Origin: Aspidapion aeneum
Taxonomy: Eukaryota > Arthropoda > Insecta > Coleoptera > Brentidae
Assembly: GCA_963576565.1 (NCBI GenBank)
Contig: OY755048.1
Location: 5,294,220 to 5,358,219, forward strand
Length of the DNA stretch: 64,000 nt
Direction of reading: 5' to 3'
Part shown: piece by piece, positions 1 through 10,713 of the stretch
Layout: every line of letters begins with the position of its first letter
Numbering within the stretch: position 1 is the stretch's first letter
The notes under the pieces: model-generated
The model's database searches: none
What the model saw: the letters and a program-made list of their open reading frames with translations, nothing else
What the model was told of the DNA's origin: nothing
Made by a program: the position numbers and the translations under genes

Positions 1-640
1 ACAGTATTGGCAATGCAACGTTTAATCTGTAAAACAATGGTTGAAAAAAATAGATTTTTTGAGAACCGTCACACTGATTTGACTAATTTGTACATCGTTG
101 TGTGGGGGAACAGTAGTGCTTTTCTATAAATTAAAAAAAAAAAGCATTTTCGGAAAATAAGAATAAACACGACATTTTGAAAAATCAAGTATGAATCTGT
201 CCACCATCTTAAATTTTAAGATGGCGATAAACTTTGATCATGATCTTTAAAAAGCAGTCAATTCTCATTAGGATGTTTTTTCTTTTATTAAAATCGGTTC
301 AGTAGTAATAAATTTATAAGGAAATAAATACAGGCATGACTGGCAAGGCAATCGTATAATATGCAAAACAATGGTTGAAACAAAAATATATTTTTTTAGA
401 ACCACTGTGCGTGGCAAGAATGTAGCTTTTTTACTGGTTAAAAAAAATAATTAAAACATTTTCGCAACACAAGAATAAACGAGCATCTTTGAAGGGTACA
501 TTTTAATTTGGTCCGCCATCTTGGATTTTAAGATGCCAAGTGCAGTTTGTCCCATTAAAGTCAATTCTAAAGTTCAAAAGTTATAATGAAAAAAAAATGT
601 CCGGTTCATTTTGGCCCACCCGGTATTTTAGATCCGATAC
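1..640. repeat. Diverged tandem pair of a dispersed ~350 bp repeat
   Basis: Two diverged copies lie head to tail. Each has an 'aaaacaatggttgaaa' segment, an 'agaataaac' segment and a 'gtcc(a/g)ccatctt' segment, roughly 330-350 bp apart (for example 33 and 366; 198 and 510). Related sequence recurs at 50521-51125 and 55450-55870, including 'aaaatcggttcagta'. No coding potential was seen. It may be an old non-autonomous element; its ends are not visible. Confidence 0.55.
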
Positions 641-1175
641 GATCCAACAAGTTGGTTAAATGGCACAGTAGCATTACTTTCAAAATTAAATATTTCTTTT
701 ACATTTGTTTTAGTGTTTTATAACATATTTGAATATTATTCGTTAAACTAATATTTAGTGCAAGTTATATAATTTTGTTAGTTTTTTAACTCCATTTTTA
801 AAAAATAAGTAAGCAATTTAGTAAAAAGTGTGCCATATTATATCAATCTCCTTACAATCTTGATTGATAGAAATTTATTGCATTGGTTTTATTATACCTC
901 AACATACTCTTTTTTACGTTTTTAAAACGTTCCCACAAAATGTTTTTAAAAAGGTTTTAAACACGTCTTTCGGATGTTTGTAAAATTAAATTTTTTACAC
1001 CTTCTCCAAAATTTGCGAACGTTTAATAGACGTTCCAATGATGTTCGGAAACGTTTCAAAACGTTTCGGATACGTCTAAAAAACATTTTAGGGGACGTTT
1101 ATAACACGTTTCAGGGGACGCTTAAAAAACGTTTCAGAGGACGTTTAAAAAACGGTCAGGGGACGTTTGAGAATC

Positions 1176-2490
1176 CACCACCCAAGTGACACATTGAAGA
1201 AATCAAAGTTAAGAGAGTTGATGTTACGCATCATACGGTTTAAGAAACTATTCTCTCCATAGTGAGTGTGATAAAGAGTTTGTCTGAGCTGTCTGGGAGG
1301 CACATAGAAGTTCAGTTTTGCTAAAGGTTCTGTACATGATATAAAATTATTTGCAAGTTTAAAGGCAAACATCCTGTCAAACCTGACTCTTCTGTCTCTC
1401 TTCTGAAGTTTTTCAAGTTTAAGCAGAGTTCTTAGCTTTTTATAGCATAAGGTGACCAAATTATACAGTTTTCCGGATGAAGCCTGACTAGACTTATAAT
1501 ATAGAATGTTCTTAGAGCATATATGTTTGTGAAATCTAACGCGTGCCTTTTGACAAATCCTAGAGTTTGAGGGCCTTACCTAAAATTTTCTGAAAGTGTT
1601 CTGTATTCTGTAAATGTAAGTTTGTAGTAGTAGTAATATATTTTAATTAGCATTTTGCTACTATGTACAAAATATTTATGATTAAACTAAATTAATAACT
1701 CTGTTGTTTTTAATTATTAAATTAAATTCTAAAAGCCCTTTATAACCAATTGAATTAAATTTTAAATTAGATCTGCAATTATCAACGTAAAAATTTTAAT
1801 TATTTCGAGTCAAATATGAATGTTGTTCAAAAATTATAGTAATAAATGTACTCCCAAGTCACGTACCTATCTGATTTACAGTCTTAATTTTTTGATTGTC
1901 AAGATAGTATTCAATAAAAGGTGGATTTAGACTTCTGGAAAACTATATATTCTTACATTTTTTAACATTTAAAGAAACACTGTTACATTTACATTACTCT
2001 TGAAATCCATCTTCCTCCATTCTTTGTGAGTCTAACTCGCTTTTAATAACAGAATAGATTTTTAGGTCATTGGCATACTCAAAGCAGTTCACAACATCAA
2101 AAATAAACAAGTTAAAAAATATCTATATCTATCTATGGGTTTTGAAAAAAACGTGTTGTTAATTTTAAGTATTTGATATCTCCCATGTATATATATTAGA
2201 TTTATGATTTTATTTAGTTATGATCCACCCTATCCAACGCGCTCGACAATGCAGATTCATAAACACTCTGGTTTCTGGCAAAACTTCTACCACCAATGAA
2301 GCCATCATGTTGTCTGGTATCTATAAAATTTTTATATTGGTGATTTAAATAGTCTGTAACTATTGATTCGAAAATTTTTGGTATTTGAGACATCATTGCA
2401 ACGGGCCTGTAGTTTGGGACATCTGACTTGCCATTAGAATTTTTATAAACAAGGGTCACATAAAACATCTTCCAGATTTTGAAAGGTTTG
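1176..2490 (-). pseudogene. Jockey/CR1-like LINE reverse transcriptase relic
   Basis: Reading the minus strand from 2490 down to 1190 gives the RT order typical of Jockey-superfamily LINEs, spread over several frames. First comes SNYRPVA-like sequence (here PNYRPVAMMSQIPKIFESI, 2340-2440). A YAND in place of the catalytic YADD follows at about 2055-2085. Then comes a LNVKKC-like stretch near 1950, and finally a C-terminal tail containing YGENSFLNRM and FDFFNVSL (1195-1300). Frameshifts and stops separate the pieces and the catalytic Asp is lost, so it is dead. It sits inside the ACGTTTT-type element, which shows that it arrived later. Confidence 0.7.
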
Positions 2491-2785
2491 AAATTTACTT
2501 TCTTCTGATCAACCTATGTAGATAATGATTATGATGCTGGTGGGAGAAATGTGTGGGACCTAAAAAGTACGTTTTAAAAACGTCCTTAATTTCACTTTTT
2601 TGAAACATCATTCTTGGGAGGTTTATTTTTTAATTAAAAACGTACTTTTTAGTTACTTATGGGTTAGCAACCTAAGGGACCTAAAAAGTACGATTTGAAA
2701 ACGTCCTAATTTGCGTGTTTTTAAAACTTCCTTTTTAGGACGTTTTAAAAGGTACTTTTTAGGTGCGCTAATGTTGGGGCCCTAA

Positions 2786-3106
2786 CACCCTATTTCCACC
2801 AATGCATGCCCACCCCGATTCAAAAAACGCATGTGAGCACCCAGGGGGGGCACGGGGCCCGGGCCCCCCCAAGCCTTAGATTTTTTTACATATTTTCTAC
2901 ATATTTCATGATAAAACACAAAAAATAGCTTAAAATTTGACAACATGAGGCCTCGGCCCCCCCCCCCCCCCCAAGACATATTCCTGGGTGCGCCACTGAA
3001 AAACGCATCAGGTGACGCTGCATTTAAAACCGCTGCAAATCAATGGTCCATCACGTGATGCGTTTTTTTAATCGGGGTGGGCATGCATTGGTGGAAACAG
3101 GGTATG
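2786..3106. mobile_element. ~320 bp MITE with ~45 bp inverted termini
   Basis: The left arm (from 2786: ACCCTATTTCCACCAATGCA...) is matched by the right arm (ending near 3106: ...TGCATTGGTGGAAACAGGGT). The arms continue through a shared CCCCGATT and a run of A before an ACGCAT block. A second, smaller element (2831-2998) has been inserted in the left part. No coding sequence was seen. Superfamily unassigned. Confidence 0.7.
2831..2998 (-). mobile_element. hAT-type MITE (CAGTGGCG family), nested
   Basis: It ends in ...GGGTGCGCCACTG (2986-2998) and starts with the matching GAGCACCCAGG. It is flanked by an 8 bp direct repeat, AAAAACGC (2823-2830 and 2999-3006). The interior is C- and G-homopolymer rich and similar in layout to the copy at 47079-47267. 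An 8 bp duplication is the hAT hallmark. Confidence 0.7.
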
Positions 3107-3384
3107 AGGGACGGAATGGGACAACTGGGCGCCGCCAACTGGGCGCCGCCAACTCGGCGCCGCCAACTGGGCGCCGGGCCAACTGGACGCCGGGCCAACT
3201 CGGCGCCGCCAACTGGGCGCCGGCCAACTCGGCGCCGGACTAAAAAATTTTTTTTGACAAAATGTGTAGATGAAAAATAAAATATATTATTTATATAAAA
3301 ACATCTTTAAAAAATCCTACGCAATTTTTTACAAGCTTTTATTTAGCTTCAGATGTTCTGTCTAACTAACTATCAAATCTTGTG

Positions 3385-4110
3385 AAGCGTTTTTGACACA
3401 CTTCCCATTATCCGATTTGGATGAAATTTGGTACACACGTAGTGGTCCCATGACAATACAACATTAACAAAAAAATATCCAAACAACCCCTACCCCCACC
3501 CCTTCTATAGAAAAATGTGTTTTTGACACACTTCCCATTTTCCGATTTGGATGAAATTTGGTATACATATAGTAGTCCGATGACAATACAACATTGAAAA
3601 AAAATATCCTCCCACCCCTACCCCCACCCCCTTCCATAGAAAAATTTGTTTTTGACACACATCCCGTTATCCGATTTGGATGAAATTTGGTATACATATC
3701 GTGATCCGATGACAATACAATATTAAGAAAAAAATATCCTCCCACCTCTACCCCCACCCCCTTTCATAGAAAAATGAGTTTTTTACACACTTCCCATTAT
3801 CCGATTTGGATGAAATTTGGTATTCACATAGTGGTCCGATGACAATACAACATTAAAAAAAATATCCTCCCGCCCCTACCCCCACCCCCTTCCATGGAAA
3901 ATGCGTTTTTGACACCCTTCCCATTATCCGATTTGGATGAAATTTGGTATACATATAGTGGTCCAATGACAATACAACATTGAAAAAAAAATCCTACCAC
4001 TCCTACCCCCACCCTCATCTATAGAAAAATGCGTTTTTGACACACTTACCATTATCCGATTTGGATGAAATCTGGTATACATATAGTGGTCCGATAACAA
4101 TACAACAATA
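3385..4110 (-). repeat. Left array of ~129 bp units (six)
   Basis: The signature TTTTTGACACACTTCCCAT recurs near 3389, 3511, 3648, 3779, 3906 and 4033 with small changes. Each unit carries an 'atttggatgaaatttggtat' segment and a C-rich block (CCCCTACCCCCACCCCC). The open frames here are a by-product of a repeat lacking stops. Confidence 0.9.
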
Positions 4111-4470
4111 ATGAAAAAATGTCTCAACAATTTGTCTCAAACTTGAAATATTACATTGCTTGAGGTCATTTAACAAAATTTTTTACTCAAACTTAAAAAA
4201 ATCAAAATGGCTGATCCAAAATGGCAGATTTTTTATTTACTAACCGATTTGTCTCAAACTTGAAATATTACATTGCTTGAAGTCATTTAACAAAATTTTT
4301 TACTCAAACTTAAAAAAATCAAAATGGCGGATCAAAAATGGCAGATTTTTTATTTACTAACCGACTTGTCTCAGACTTGAAAGATTGCAGTACTTAGGGA
4401 TCGATTTATAATAAATTTAGAACTTTGTGGTGTTTAACGTCGCTGAACATGATTTTTTACTCTTTCTAAA
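4111..4470. repeat. Central spacer of the foldback element with two ~116 bp direct repeats
   Basis: 'tgtctcaaacttgaaatatt' begins near 4134 and again near 4250, each followed by 'acattgcttga' and 'caaaatggc(t/g)gatc'. It separates the two opposed arrays. No gene seen. Confidence 0.75.
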
Positions 4471-6060
4471 AAAATCATCTAAATCGGATAATGGGAAGTG
4501 TGTCAAAAACTCATTTTTCTATGAAAGGGGGTGGGGGTAGAGGTGGGAGGATATTTTTTCTTAATATTGTATTGTCATCGGATCACTATATGTATACCAA
4601 TCTAAATCGGGTAATGGGAAGTGTGTCAAAAACGCATTTTCTATGGAAGGGGGTGGGGGTAGGGGTGGGAGGATATTTTTTTTTAATGTTGTATTATCAT
4701 CGGACCACTATGTGAATACCAAATTTCATCCAAATCGGATAATGGGAAGTGTGTCAAAAACTCATTTTTCTATGAAAGGAGGTGGGGGTAGAGGTGGGAG
4801 GATATTTTTTTCTTAATATTGTATTGTCATCGGCTCACTATATGTATACCAAATTTCATCCAAATCGGATAATGGGAAGTGTGTCAAAAACGCATTTTTC
4901 TATAGATGAGGGTGGAGGTAGGAGTGGTAGGATTTTTTTTTCATTATTATATTGTCATCGGACCACTATATGTATACCAAATTTCATCCAAATCGGATAA
5001 TGGGAAGAGTGTCAAAAACGCATTTTCTATGGAAGGGGGTGGGGGTAGGGGTGGGAGGATATTTTTTTTAATGTTGTATTATCATCGGACCACTATGTGA
5101 ATACCAAATTTCATCCAAATCGGATAATGGGAAGTGTGTCAAAAACTCATTTTTCTATGAAAGGAGGTGGGGGTAGAGGTGGGAGGATATTTTTTCTTAA
5201 TATTGTATTGTCATCGGATCACTATATGTATACCAAATTTCATCCAAATCGGATAATGGGAAGGGTGTCAAAAACGCATTTTCTATGGAAGGGGGTGGGG
5301 GTAGGGGTGGGAGGATATTTTTTTTTAATGTTGTATTGTCATTGGACCACTATGTGAATACCAAATTTCATCCAAATCGGATAATGGGAAGTGTGTCAAA
5401 AACTCATTTTTCTATTAAAGGGGGTGGGGGTAGAGGTGGGAGGATATTTTTTTTCTTAATATTGTATTGTCATCGGATCACTATATGTATACCAAATTTC
5501 ATCCAAATCGGATAATGGGAAGGGTGTCAAAAACGCATTTTCTATGGAAGGGGGTGGGGGTAGGGGTGGGAGGATATTTTTTTTTAATGTTGTATTGTCA
5601 TTGGACCACTATGTGAATACCAAATTTCATCCAAATCGGATAATGGGAAGTGTGTCAAAAACTCATTTTTCTATTAAAGGGGGTGGGGGTAGAGGTGGGA
5701 GGATATTTTTTTTCTTAATATTGTATTGTCATCGGATCACTATATGTATACCAAATTTCATCCAAATCGGATAACGGGATGTGTGTCAAAAACAAATTTT
5801 TCTATGGAAGGGGGTGGGGGTAGGGGTGGGAGGATATTTTTTTCTTATTGTATTATTATCGGACCACTATGTGTATACCAAATTTTATCCAAATCGGATA
5901 ACGGGAAGTGTGTCTAAAACACATTTTTCTATAGAAGGGGTGGGGGTAGGGGTGGTAGGATATTTTTTTCTTAATGTTGTATTGTCATGGGACCACTACG
6001 TATGTACCAAATTTCATCCAAATCGGATAATGGGAAGTGTGTTAAAAACGCTTCACAAGA
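4470..6060 (+). repeat. Right array of ~129 bp units (about thirteen), with a 259 bp dimer period
   Basis: 'ATAATGGGAAGTGTGTCAAA' recurs every ~129 bp from 4486 to about 6030. Each unit has a G-rich core (GGGGGTGGGGGTAGGGGTGG) able in principle to form a G-quadruplex on the plus strand. Two unit subtypes alternate (ATGAAAGG/ATTAAAGG with AGAGGTGGG, and ATGGAAGG with AGGGGTGGG). From 5250 to 5770 a 259 bp dimer is repeated almost exactly. That points to recent unequal exchange or amplification of dimers. Confidence 0.85.
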
Positions 6061-6516
6061 TTTGATAGATAGTTAGTTAGTAAAGGATTTTTTAAAGATG
6101 TTTTTATATAAATAAATTATTTTATTTTTCATCTACACATTTTATCAAAAACAAATTTTTAGTCCGGCGCCGAGTTGGCCGGCGCCCAGTTGGCGGCGCC
6201 GAGTTGGCCCGGCGCCCAGTTGGCCCGGCGCCCAGTTGGCGGCGCCCAGTTGTCCTAGACCGATAAGGGATCTTAAAAGTACGTTTTAAAAATTTCCTGT
6301 TTTGCGAGTATTTAAAACGTCCGTTTTAGTAGGTTTTAAACATGTACTTTTTAGGTACGGGTATATTGGGGACCTAGATTAAACAGTATGTTTTAAAAAA
6401 TCCAAAATGGACGTTTTCTAATCGATTCATTTTGAACGTTTCTAAAAAGTACTTTTTAGGTATGGGGAGGTTGGGACCTAAAGTAAGTTCCTGGGACGTC
6501 CGGTGTTACTATAAGG

Positions 6517-7318
6517 TTTGTTACAGAACTATATAGGGCATTAGAATTTTCCCTGCCCCTACATTTTTTTAGTATAAATTCTAAAATACAAAAAAAAAAT
6601 TAATTTGCCAATTTTTTTTAAATAGTATGTTAGCGCATCGTTTTTTATTTTTTTTGCTCGATAATGGTAGTACTGGTAGCAGGTACGAACAAACAACATG
6701 TAATCAAATAGGTTTTTGTACAACAATTAACAAATTCATTTTGTATTTTGAAGTTTATATCATCAGTAGCAAACCGAAAAAGTTCAGAGGATGAAAAAGG
6801 GGCATAACTCCTAAAAAATATTACCTAGTAGATTTATGAAAGCAGGATTCTAATCATGTAAACTTTATAAAATAGTTAAGAACTGTTTGGCAAATTTAAG
6901 TAATAAACCTCAAAAAATGCTAAATTTTCATCACCCTGTAGCTCCGTAACTAGCATTTGCAGTCTAATAGGCCAAGGAATCATTCTTCTTCATTTTTTCA
7001 CCTACTTATCACCCAGCCTGTATAAGTAGGTACCTGTTATAGATAATTTGATCCTTATGCTGGTACCTAGACCTTTTTTTTTAAACATCTACCTAATACT
7101 GTTCAAACTGCATTTAAAATCGATATTCAAGGTTAAACATAATAGATAGGGACACAGGGGAAATTATTTAAAAATAATTATTTAACATTGGCAACGGCGG
7201 ATCGAGGGAGGGTAAGGAGGGACAACTCCAACCCCTTCTTACCAAATTTTTATCATCTGAAAATTAAATTCAATACGCTATAAATTTGCTCCCCTTTAAG
7301 TTAATGAGAAAGCCATGC
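6517..7318. other. Unassigned AT-rich spacer
   Basis: No open frame, splice-supported exon or terminal repeat could be supported. The stretch 6720-7030 has the look of old repeat sequence but has no partner in this window. Confidence 0.5.
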
Positions 7319-7962
7319 ACCCAGGTAGCAAGGACGCGTTTTTTAAACGTCAAAAACAGGTCATTTTTAATGACCATTGACGTCTCTAATCTGACGTCTA
7401 AATGACCTTTAAATGACGTTCAAAAGACACACCCAAAATGACGTCAATTTTAGACGTTTTAAAGACGTCAGCAATATGACGTATTTGAGACCAAATCAGA
7501 AAGGAAACTTAGACACAGAAGGTGACTCTTCTGTGACTTAGACCTGGAAGTACTGGAACAGGGAACAGGTACAGCGGTGTTCGTCTGTGAGGTACAGATC
7601 AAAATAGACCTATACCTAGACTTACACATCTCCACCTTGAAGCGAAAGAAGCCTCGAAGTTTGTCTTCATTTAATATGTAATTTATTTTACATATGTACT
7701 CCCATATTCAGTATAAATCCGGTCAAGTACTGACTAGGGCACCATCTATGTAAGTATGAGTGTATGTCCCTTGGACAAAGTGTGCAGTGTGGGTAGTGAC
7801 CAATATAAGACGTTTTTCAGACGTAAAAAACTACACTACGAAAAGACGTCAAGTAACTGACGCCTTAAAGACAACATTTTTTGGTAGATGACCTGCTGGT
7901 CATCCAAATGACCACTTTTCGACGAAAAAAGACGTCATTTGATGACCCCTTGCTACCTGGGT
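7319..7962. mobile_element. 644 bp MITE with perfect 15 bp TIRs and TGACGTCA-rich interior
   Basis: ACCCAGGTAGCAAGG (7319-7333) is exactly inverted as CCTTGCTACCTGGGT (7948-7962). The subterminal parts are also inverse and loaded with GACGT and TGACC motifs. No target-site duplication is obvious and there is no transposase. Confidence 0.8.
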
Positions 7963-8518
7963 AGTAATTCAGAAACCGGCCCCCTCCCTCTATTTTGTGC
8001 TGGATACGCTTGTTTCTGGTGTCCAGAAATAGGAGATCGATCCGATCACCCAGGTAACCCCTTAACTTGTCGTAAGAAACGAATAAACGGGCAATTGGGT
8101 ATCGTAAGGTATAAGTAGGAGTCTAGTCAGTCCTTTGTTATAAAAAAATTAATAACTGAACTTTACACAATGACAATAATTTTAATTCTCAAACATTTTA
8201 GATAATTAGTTATAATTATGAAAAAATACACATACTTATCATTTCTTTTTATAAAATATTTTGTTTGGTTTTTGAAATGTAAAAAAAAGAAATGTTTTTT
8301 CTATAATTTATGACTTTTTAAATTTTTTATATTGCCAGATTTTATACTACGTAATTTATTTTTCAAATGTTTATTACAAAATTTATAAAAACAAATTCAA
8401 ATTAAAACAAAAATTATAAATAAATACATAATTATTATAAATAAATATAAAAAGGTAAAACAATTACCTAATTTAAATAAATTACGAAGTACCACACAAG
8501 TTACCTATAGGTACTAAC
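7963..8518. other. Intron side of the dehydrogenase gene, no feature seen
   Basis: The stretch is very AT-rich, especially 8110-8490. It would be the first intron of the minus-strand dehydrogenase. No second exon was found between here and position 1. Confidence 0.5.
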
Positions 8519-8648
8519 CTCTTTGAAAAAAATCTTGAGCGGTAACTTTACCGATTCCTGTGTTACAGCCGGTAATAACGGCAGTTTTTCCGTCCAACCG
8601 CGCAGTTGACGTGCACATTGCGCTAAACCATCCATTTAAAAAACCCAT
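8519..8648 (-). CDS. Short-chain dehydrogenase/reductase, retinol dehydrogenase-like, first coding exon
   Basis: Read on the minus strand from ATG at 8648, this 130 nt exon encodes 43 residues plus one base. It is a short N-terminus, then LDGKTAVITGCNTGIGKVTA. That contains the TGxxxGIG nucleotide-binding motif and the preceding beta-strand of the classical Rossmann fold. The wording is closest to RDH11/12-type SDRs, which reduce or oxidise retinoid and lipid carbonyls with NADP(H). A donor (AG|GTTAGT, 8518-8513) ends the exon at the usual place just after the first helix. The catalytic YxxxK would lie in later exons, to the left of or beyond this window. I see no membrane anchor before the Rossmann motif. 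It could be a stray fragment, but the intact frame, start and donor argue for a real gene. A possible 5' UTR splice acceptor (TTTTTTTAAG) lies just upstream of the ATG. Confidence 0.7.
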
Positions 8649-9081
8649 GTCTCTTAAAAAAATATTAACAAAAAAAACTAAATAAATATTTTAATACAAT
8701 TAAACAGATTTAATCAAAGTGTGAACCAGCGCAACCGTAAAACAGAAATGCCCGACTCAATAGTCCACGTTTCTCATGACCTTCTTTTGAACAGTCATCA
8801 CAAAACAACATTTATTTACAGGGTTTTACAAAAGTATTTCAACTCATTTATTATGACATTATTTTTCAAATTATTTTATTTTCTTTAAAAAAACCTGTAA
8901 TTTTTTAAAAAACAATTTTGCCCCCCCTTTTCATTTACCCGATAAAGATACATAAATTAGCGAGGAAGAACTAAAATACAAAGTCTGTAAAAATAAAGTA
9001 TGATTTTCTAAAAAATAATGTAATTATATTATAATTTGAAGCTATACAGTATGCATTACAAAAGCGCAATGAAACATTAGC
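8649..9081. other. 5' flank of the dehydrogenase exon
   Basis: It should hold the 5' UTR or an upstream intron and perhaps the promoter of the dehydrogenase. No TATA box or initiator can be singled out with confidence in such AT-rich sequence. Confidence 0.35.
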
Positions 9082-9786
9082 CGTTTTCAAGCGAATAACT
9101 AGTAATTACCTCTGGTTATCCCTTGGTTGACATTAAAAATCAGCTGTTAAGGCCCTTAGCCTATTACCACAGAAACGCCGCTTGAATAGCTTTTTTTATA
9201 ACCGGTTATTGTTTGTTGTTGCTCTTTGCGATTTTTTAAAGAAGTTTAGTTGGTTTTAGTTTAGATGAATAATAATCTTCTTGCCATTATTGAACTTAAG
9301 TTCTACTCGACCGACTCTGAAATACTGGCGTATTTGATTCGAAAAGGGCATAATTTGGAAAAAAAATAAGTATGATAATCTGTGGTTAGAGGACTACAAT
9401 GATACTGTTTTTTTTATGATATTTCGTGTATCAGTCCACATTGGGTAAATTCGAGTAAGCCAAGGGTTGATGAAAATAAAATTTTGGCAAGACAATATAG
9501 AGGAGGCCATCACTTTGTACAATTTTCCTTCATAATTGAGGCACACATGATAAATTTCACTCATTTCAAAAATTCACAGAACATTTTTCCGAAAAAGAAA
9601 CAAAACAAATGATTGTGAGGTTAGAAAACACAATAACCTTCCTCAAAAGTGTGGTAATTACCGGTAATAAACGATGACGTCCAAAGGGCTCATTTATGAC
9701 GTCACTCTTCAAGGAGTGGTATTTACCAAGGCCGCTTGAACGGCAGTGGTAAATACTAGTAATTACTAGTTATTCGCTTGAAAACG
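9082..9786. mobile_element. 705 bp MITE with perfect 28 bp TIRs
   Basis: The 28 bases from 9082 (CGTTTTCAAGCGAATAACTA...) are exactly inverted at 9759-9786 (...TAGTTATTCGCTTGAAAACG). Shorter CGCTTGAA and GGTAATTACC motifs recur inside near both ends. No open frame and no clear target duplication. It lies about 430 bp upstream of the dehydrogenase start. Confidence 0.85.
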
Positions 9787-10310
9787 ATTTTTGTGTCGAA
9801 CCCTGTAGCTTTAACAACTAAAATCGATACTAGCGCACACTCCTATGTTTACTGGCCATAAAACGACTCAGAAAGCAGTATCATAACCTTAGAAACTTTA
9901 ACATTGCATTAGTAATATTCCAAATTTAAGTTGTTTTTCGTTTAGTTTTAGTTTTTTTAATCCACACCTATACCAATAAATTAATGGAGGTAAGTTGGAT
10001 TTGAAATTATTTTTTTTAATCCAAATCAGTGACTAGGTTTTCCTTTGAATCAAGCTTGAAATACCTATACCTAATTCACAAGTACAATAGATACATTTAT
10101 AAATAGTACAAAGTAGGGTTACCAGACGTCCGGATTAATCCTTACATGTCCGGATTTTTACTACGTCCGGGTGGGTCCGGGCGGATTTTTCATAAACGTC
10201 CGGATAATAAAGTAACTTATAAACATCAAATAATGCAAAATAAACTAGTTTCAAAAAATGTAATTAAACAATAATCGTCGATAAATTTAGCAGTGTGAAT
10301 TCATCTTTAA

Positions 10311-10613
10311 GCGGGGTCTTCACATAACGTTTTACCTTACGTCTTGCCTGTTCAATCAAAACGCATCAAGTAAAACTTTGTGTGTAGACGGAAAAACGAA
10401 CGTTTTACTTGAACTGATTTAAGACGGAAGACCGCGTAGAGAACTGACCGGATCAAGCATTGTTTTCCAATAAAACCATCGTTTTGTATCAAAAACTGAT
10501 CTAAAAACGGACGTTAAAACTATCAAGTGTCTACGCTAGTCTTTCAACTCTCATACTTGACCCTTTTGACTGACAGGCAAGACGTAAGGTAAAACGTTAT
10601 GTGAAGACCCCGC
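10311..10613. mobile_element. 303 bp MITE with perfect 41 bp TIRs, nested in the hAT relic
   Basis: The left terminus (10311, GCGGGGTCTTCACATAACGT...) is exactly inverted over 41 bases at 10573-10613. TAA occurs on the left and, one base away, on the right (10615-10617). That would suit the three-base duplication of PIF/Harbinger elements but is not decisive. Confidence 0.85.
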
Positions 10614-10713
10614 CTAAAGTAGTATTATTAATTTCGCCTTGTTGAAGTTTACACTTCTGCCGTGTGGTCTTAAGCACACACAATTTTTTTGATGAAGTTT
10701 GTAATCTAAAATA

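Larger units (their letters stand above)
3119..6255. mobile_element. 3.1 kb foldback-type element with opposed tandem arrays
   Basis: The termini are perfect inverses (GGACAACTGGGCGCC at 3119 and GGCGCCCAGTTGTCC ending 6255). They continue as short GGCGCC-(C/G)-AACT(G/C) subrepeats (3119-3240 and 6170-6255), then an AT-rich arm shared in inverse orientation (3241-3420 and 6010-6165). Inside are six ~129 bp units reading one way (about 3385-4110), a ~370 bp spacer, then about thirteen units reading the other way (about 4470-6060). Long inverted arms built from tandem subrepeats are the layout of foldback (FB-like) elements. No transposase gene is present, so it would need to be moved in trans. 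Confidence 0.8.
895..6516. mobile_element. ACGTTTT-rich TIR element, copy 1, broken by nested insertions
   Basis: Blocks at 895-1175, 2473-2785 and 6262-6516 are collinear with the intact-looking copy at 36877-37830. They share the 'ggggacgttt' blocks, then 'gtttgaaatttact', then 'gtagataatgattatgatgct', then the 'gggacctaaaaagtacg' blocks. The right end at 6503 (GTGTTACTATA) matches the right terminus of that copy (GTGTTACTAG). The missing stretches are occupied by a LINE relic (about 1176-2472) and by a MITE plus a foldback element (2786-6261). The left terminus is eroded. Confidence 0.6.

Noticed and set aside
974..1189. Basic 71-codon plus-strand frame
   Set aside because: Translation of the ACGTTT-type repeat (RLKN, RFRG repeats), not a gene.
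3464..6065. Many open frames repeating GGGGRGGRIFF and SVSKTHFS phrases on both strands
   Set aside because: They follow the period of the 129 bp repeat, occur in several overlapping frames, and have no start context or homology; they are by-products of a stop-poor repeat.
3464..6065. Possible CRISPR array, because of regular repeats
   Set aside because: The units are contiguous without unique spacers, about 129 bp long, and arranged in two opposed blocks in a eukaryotic element.
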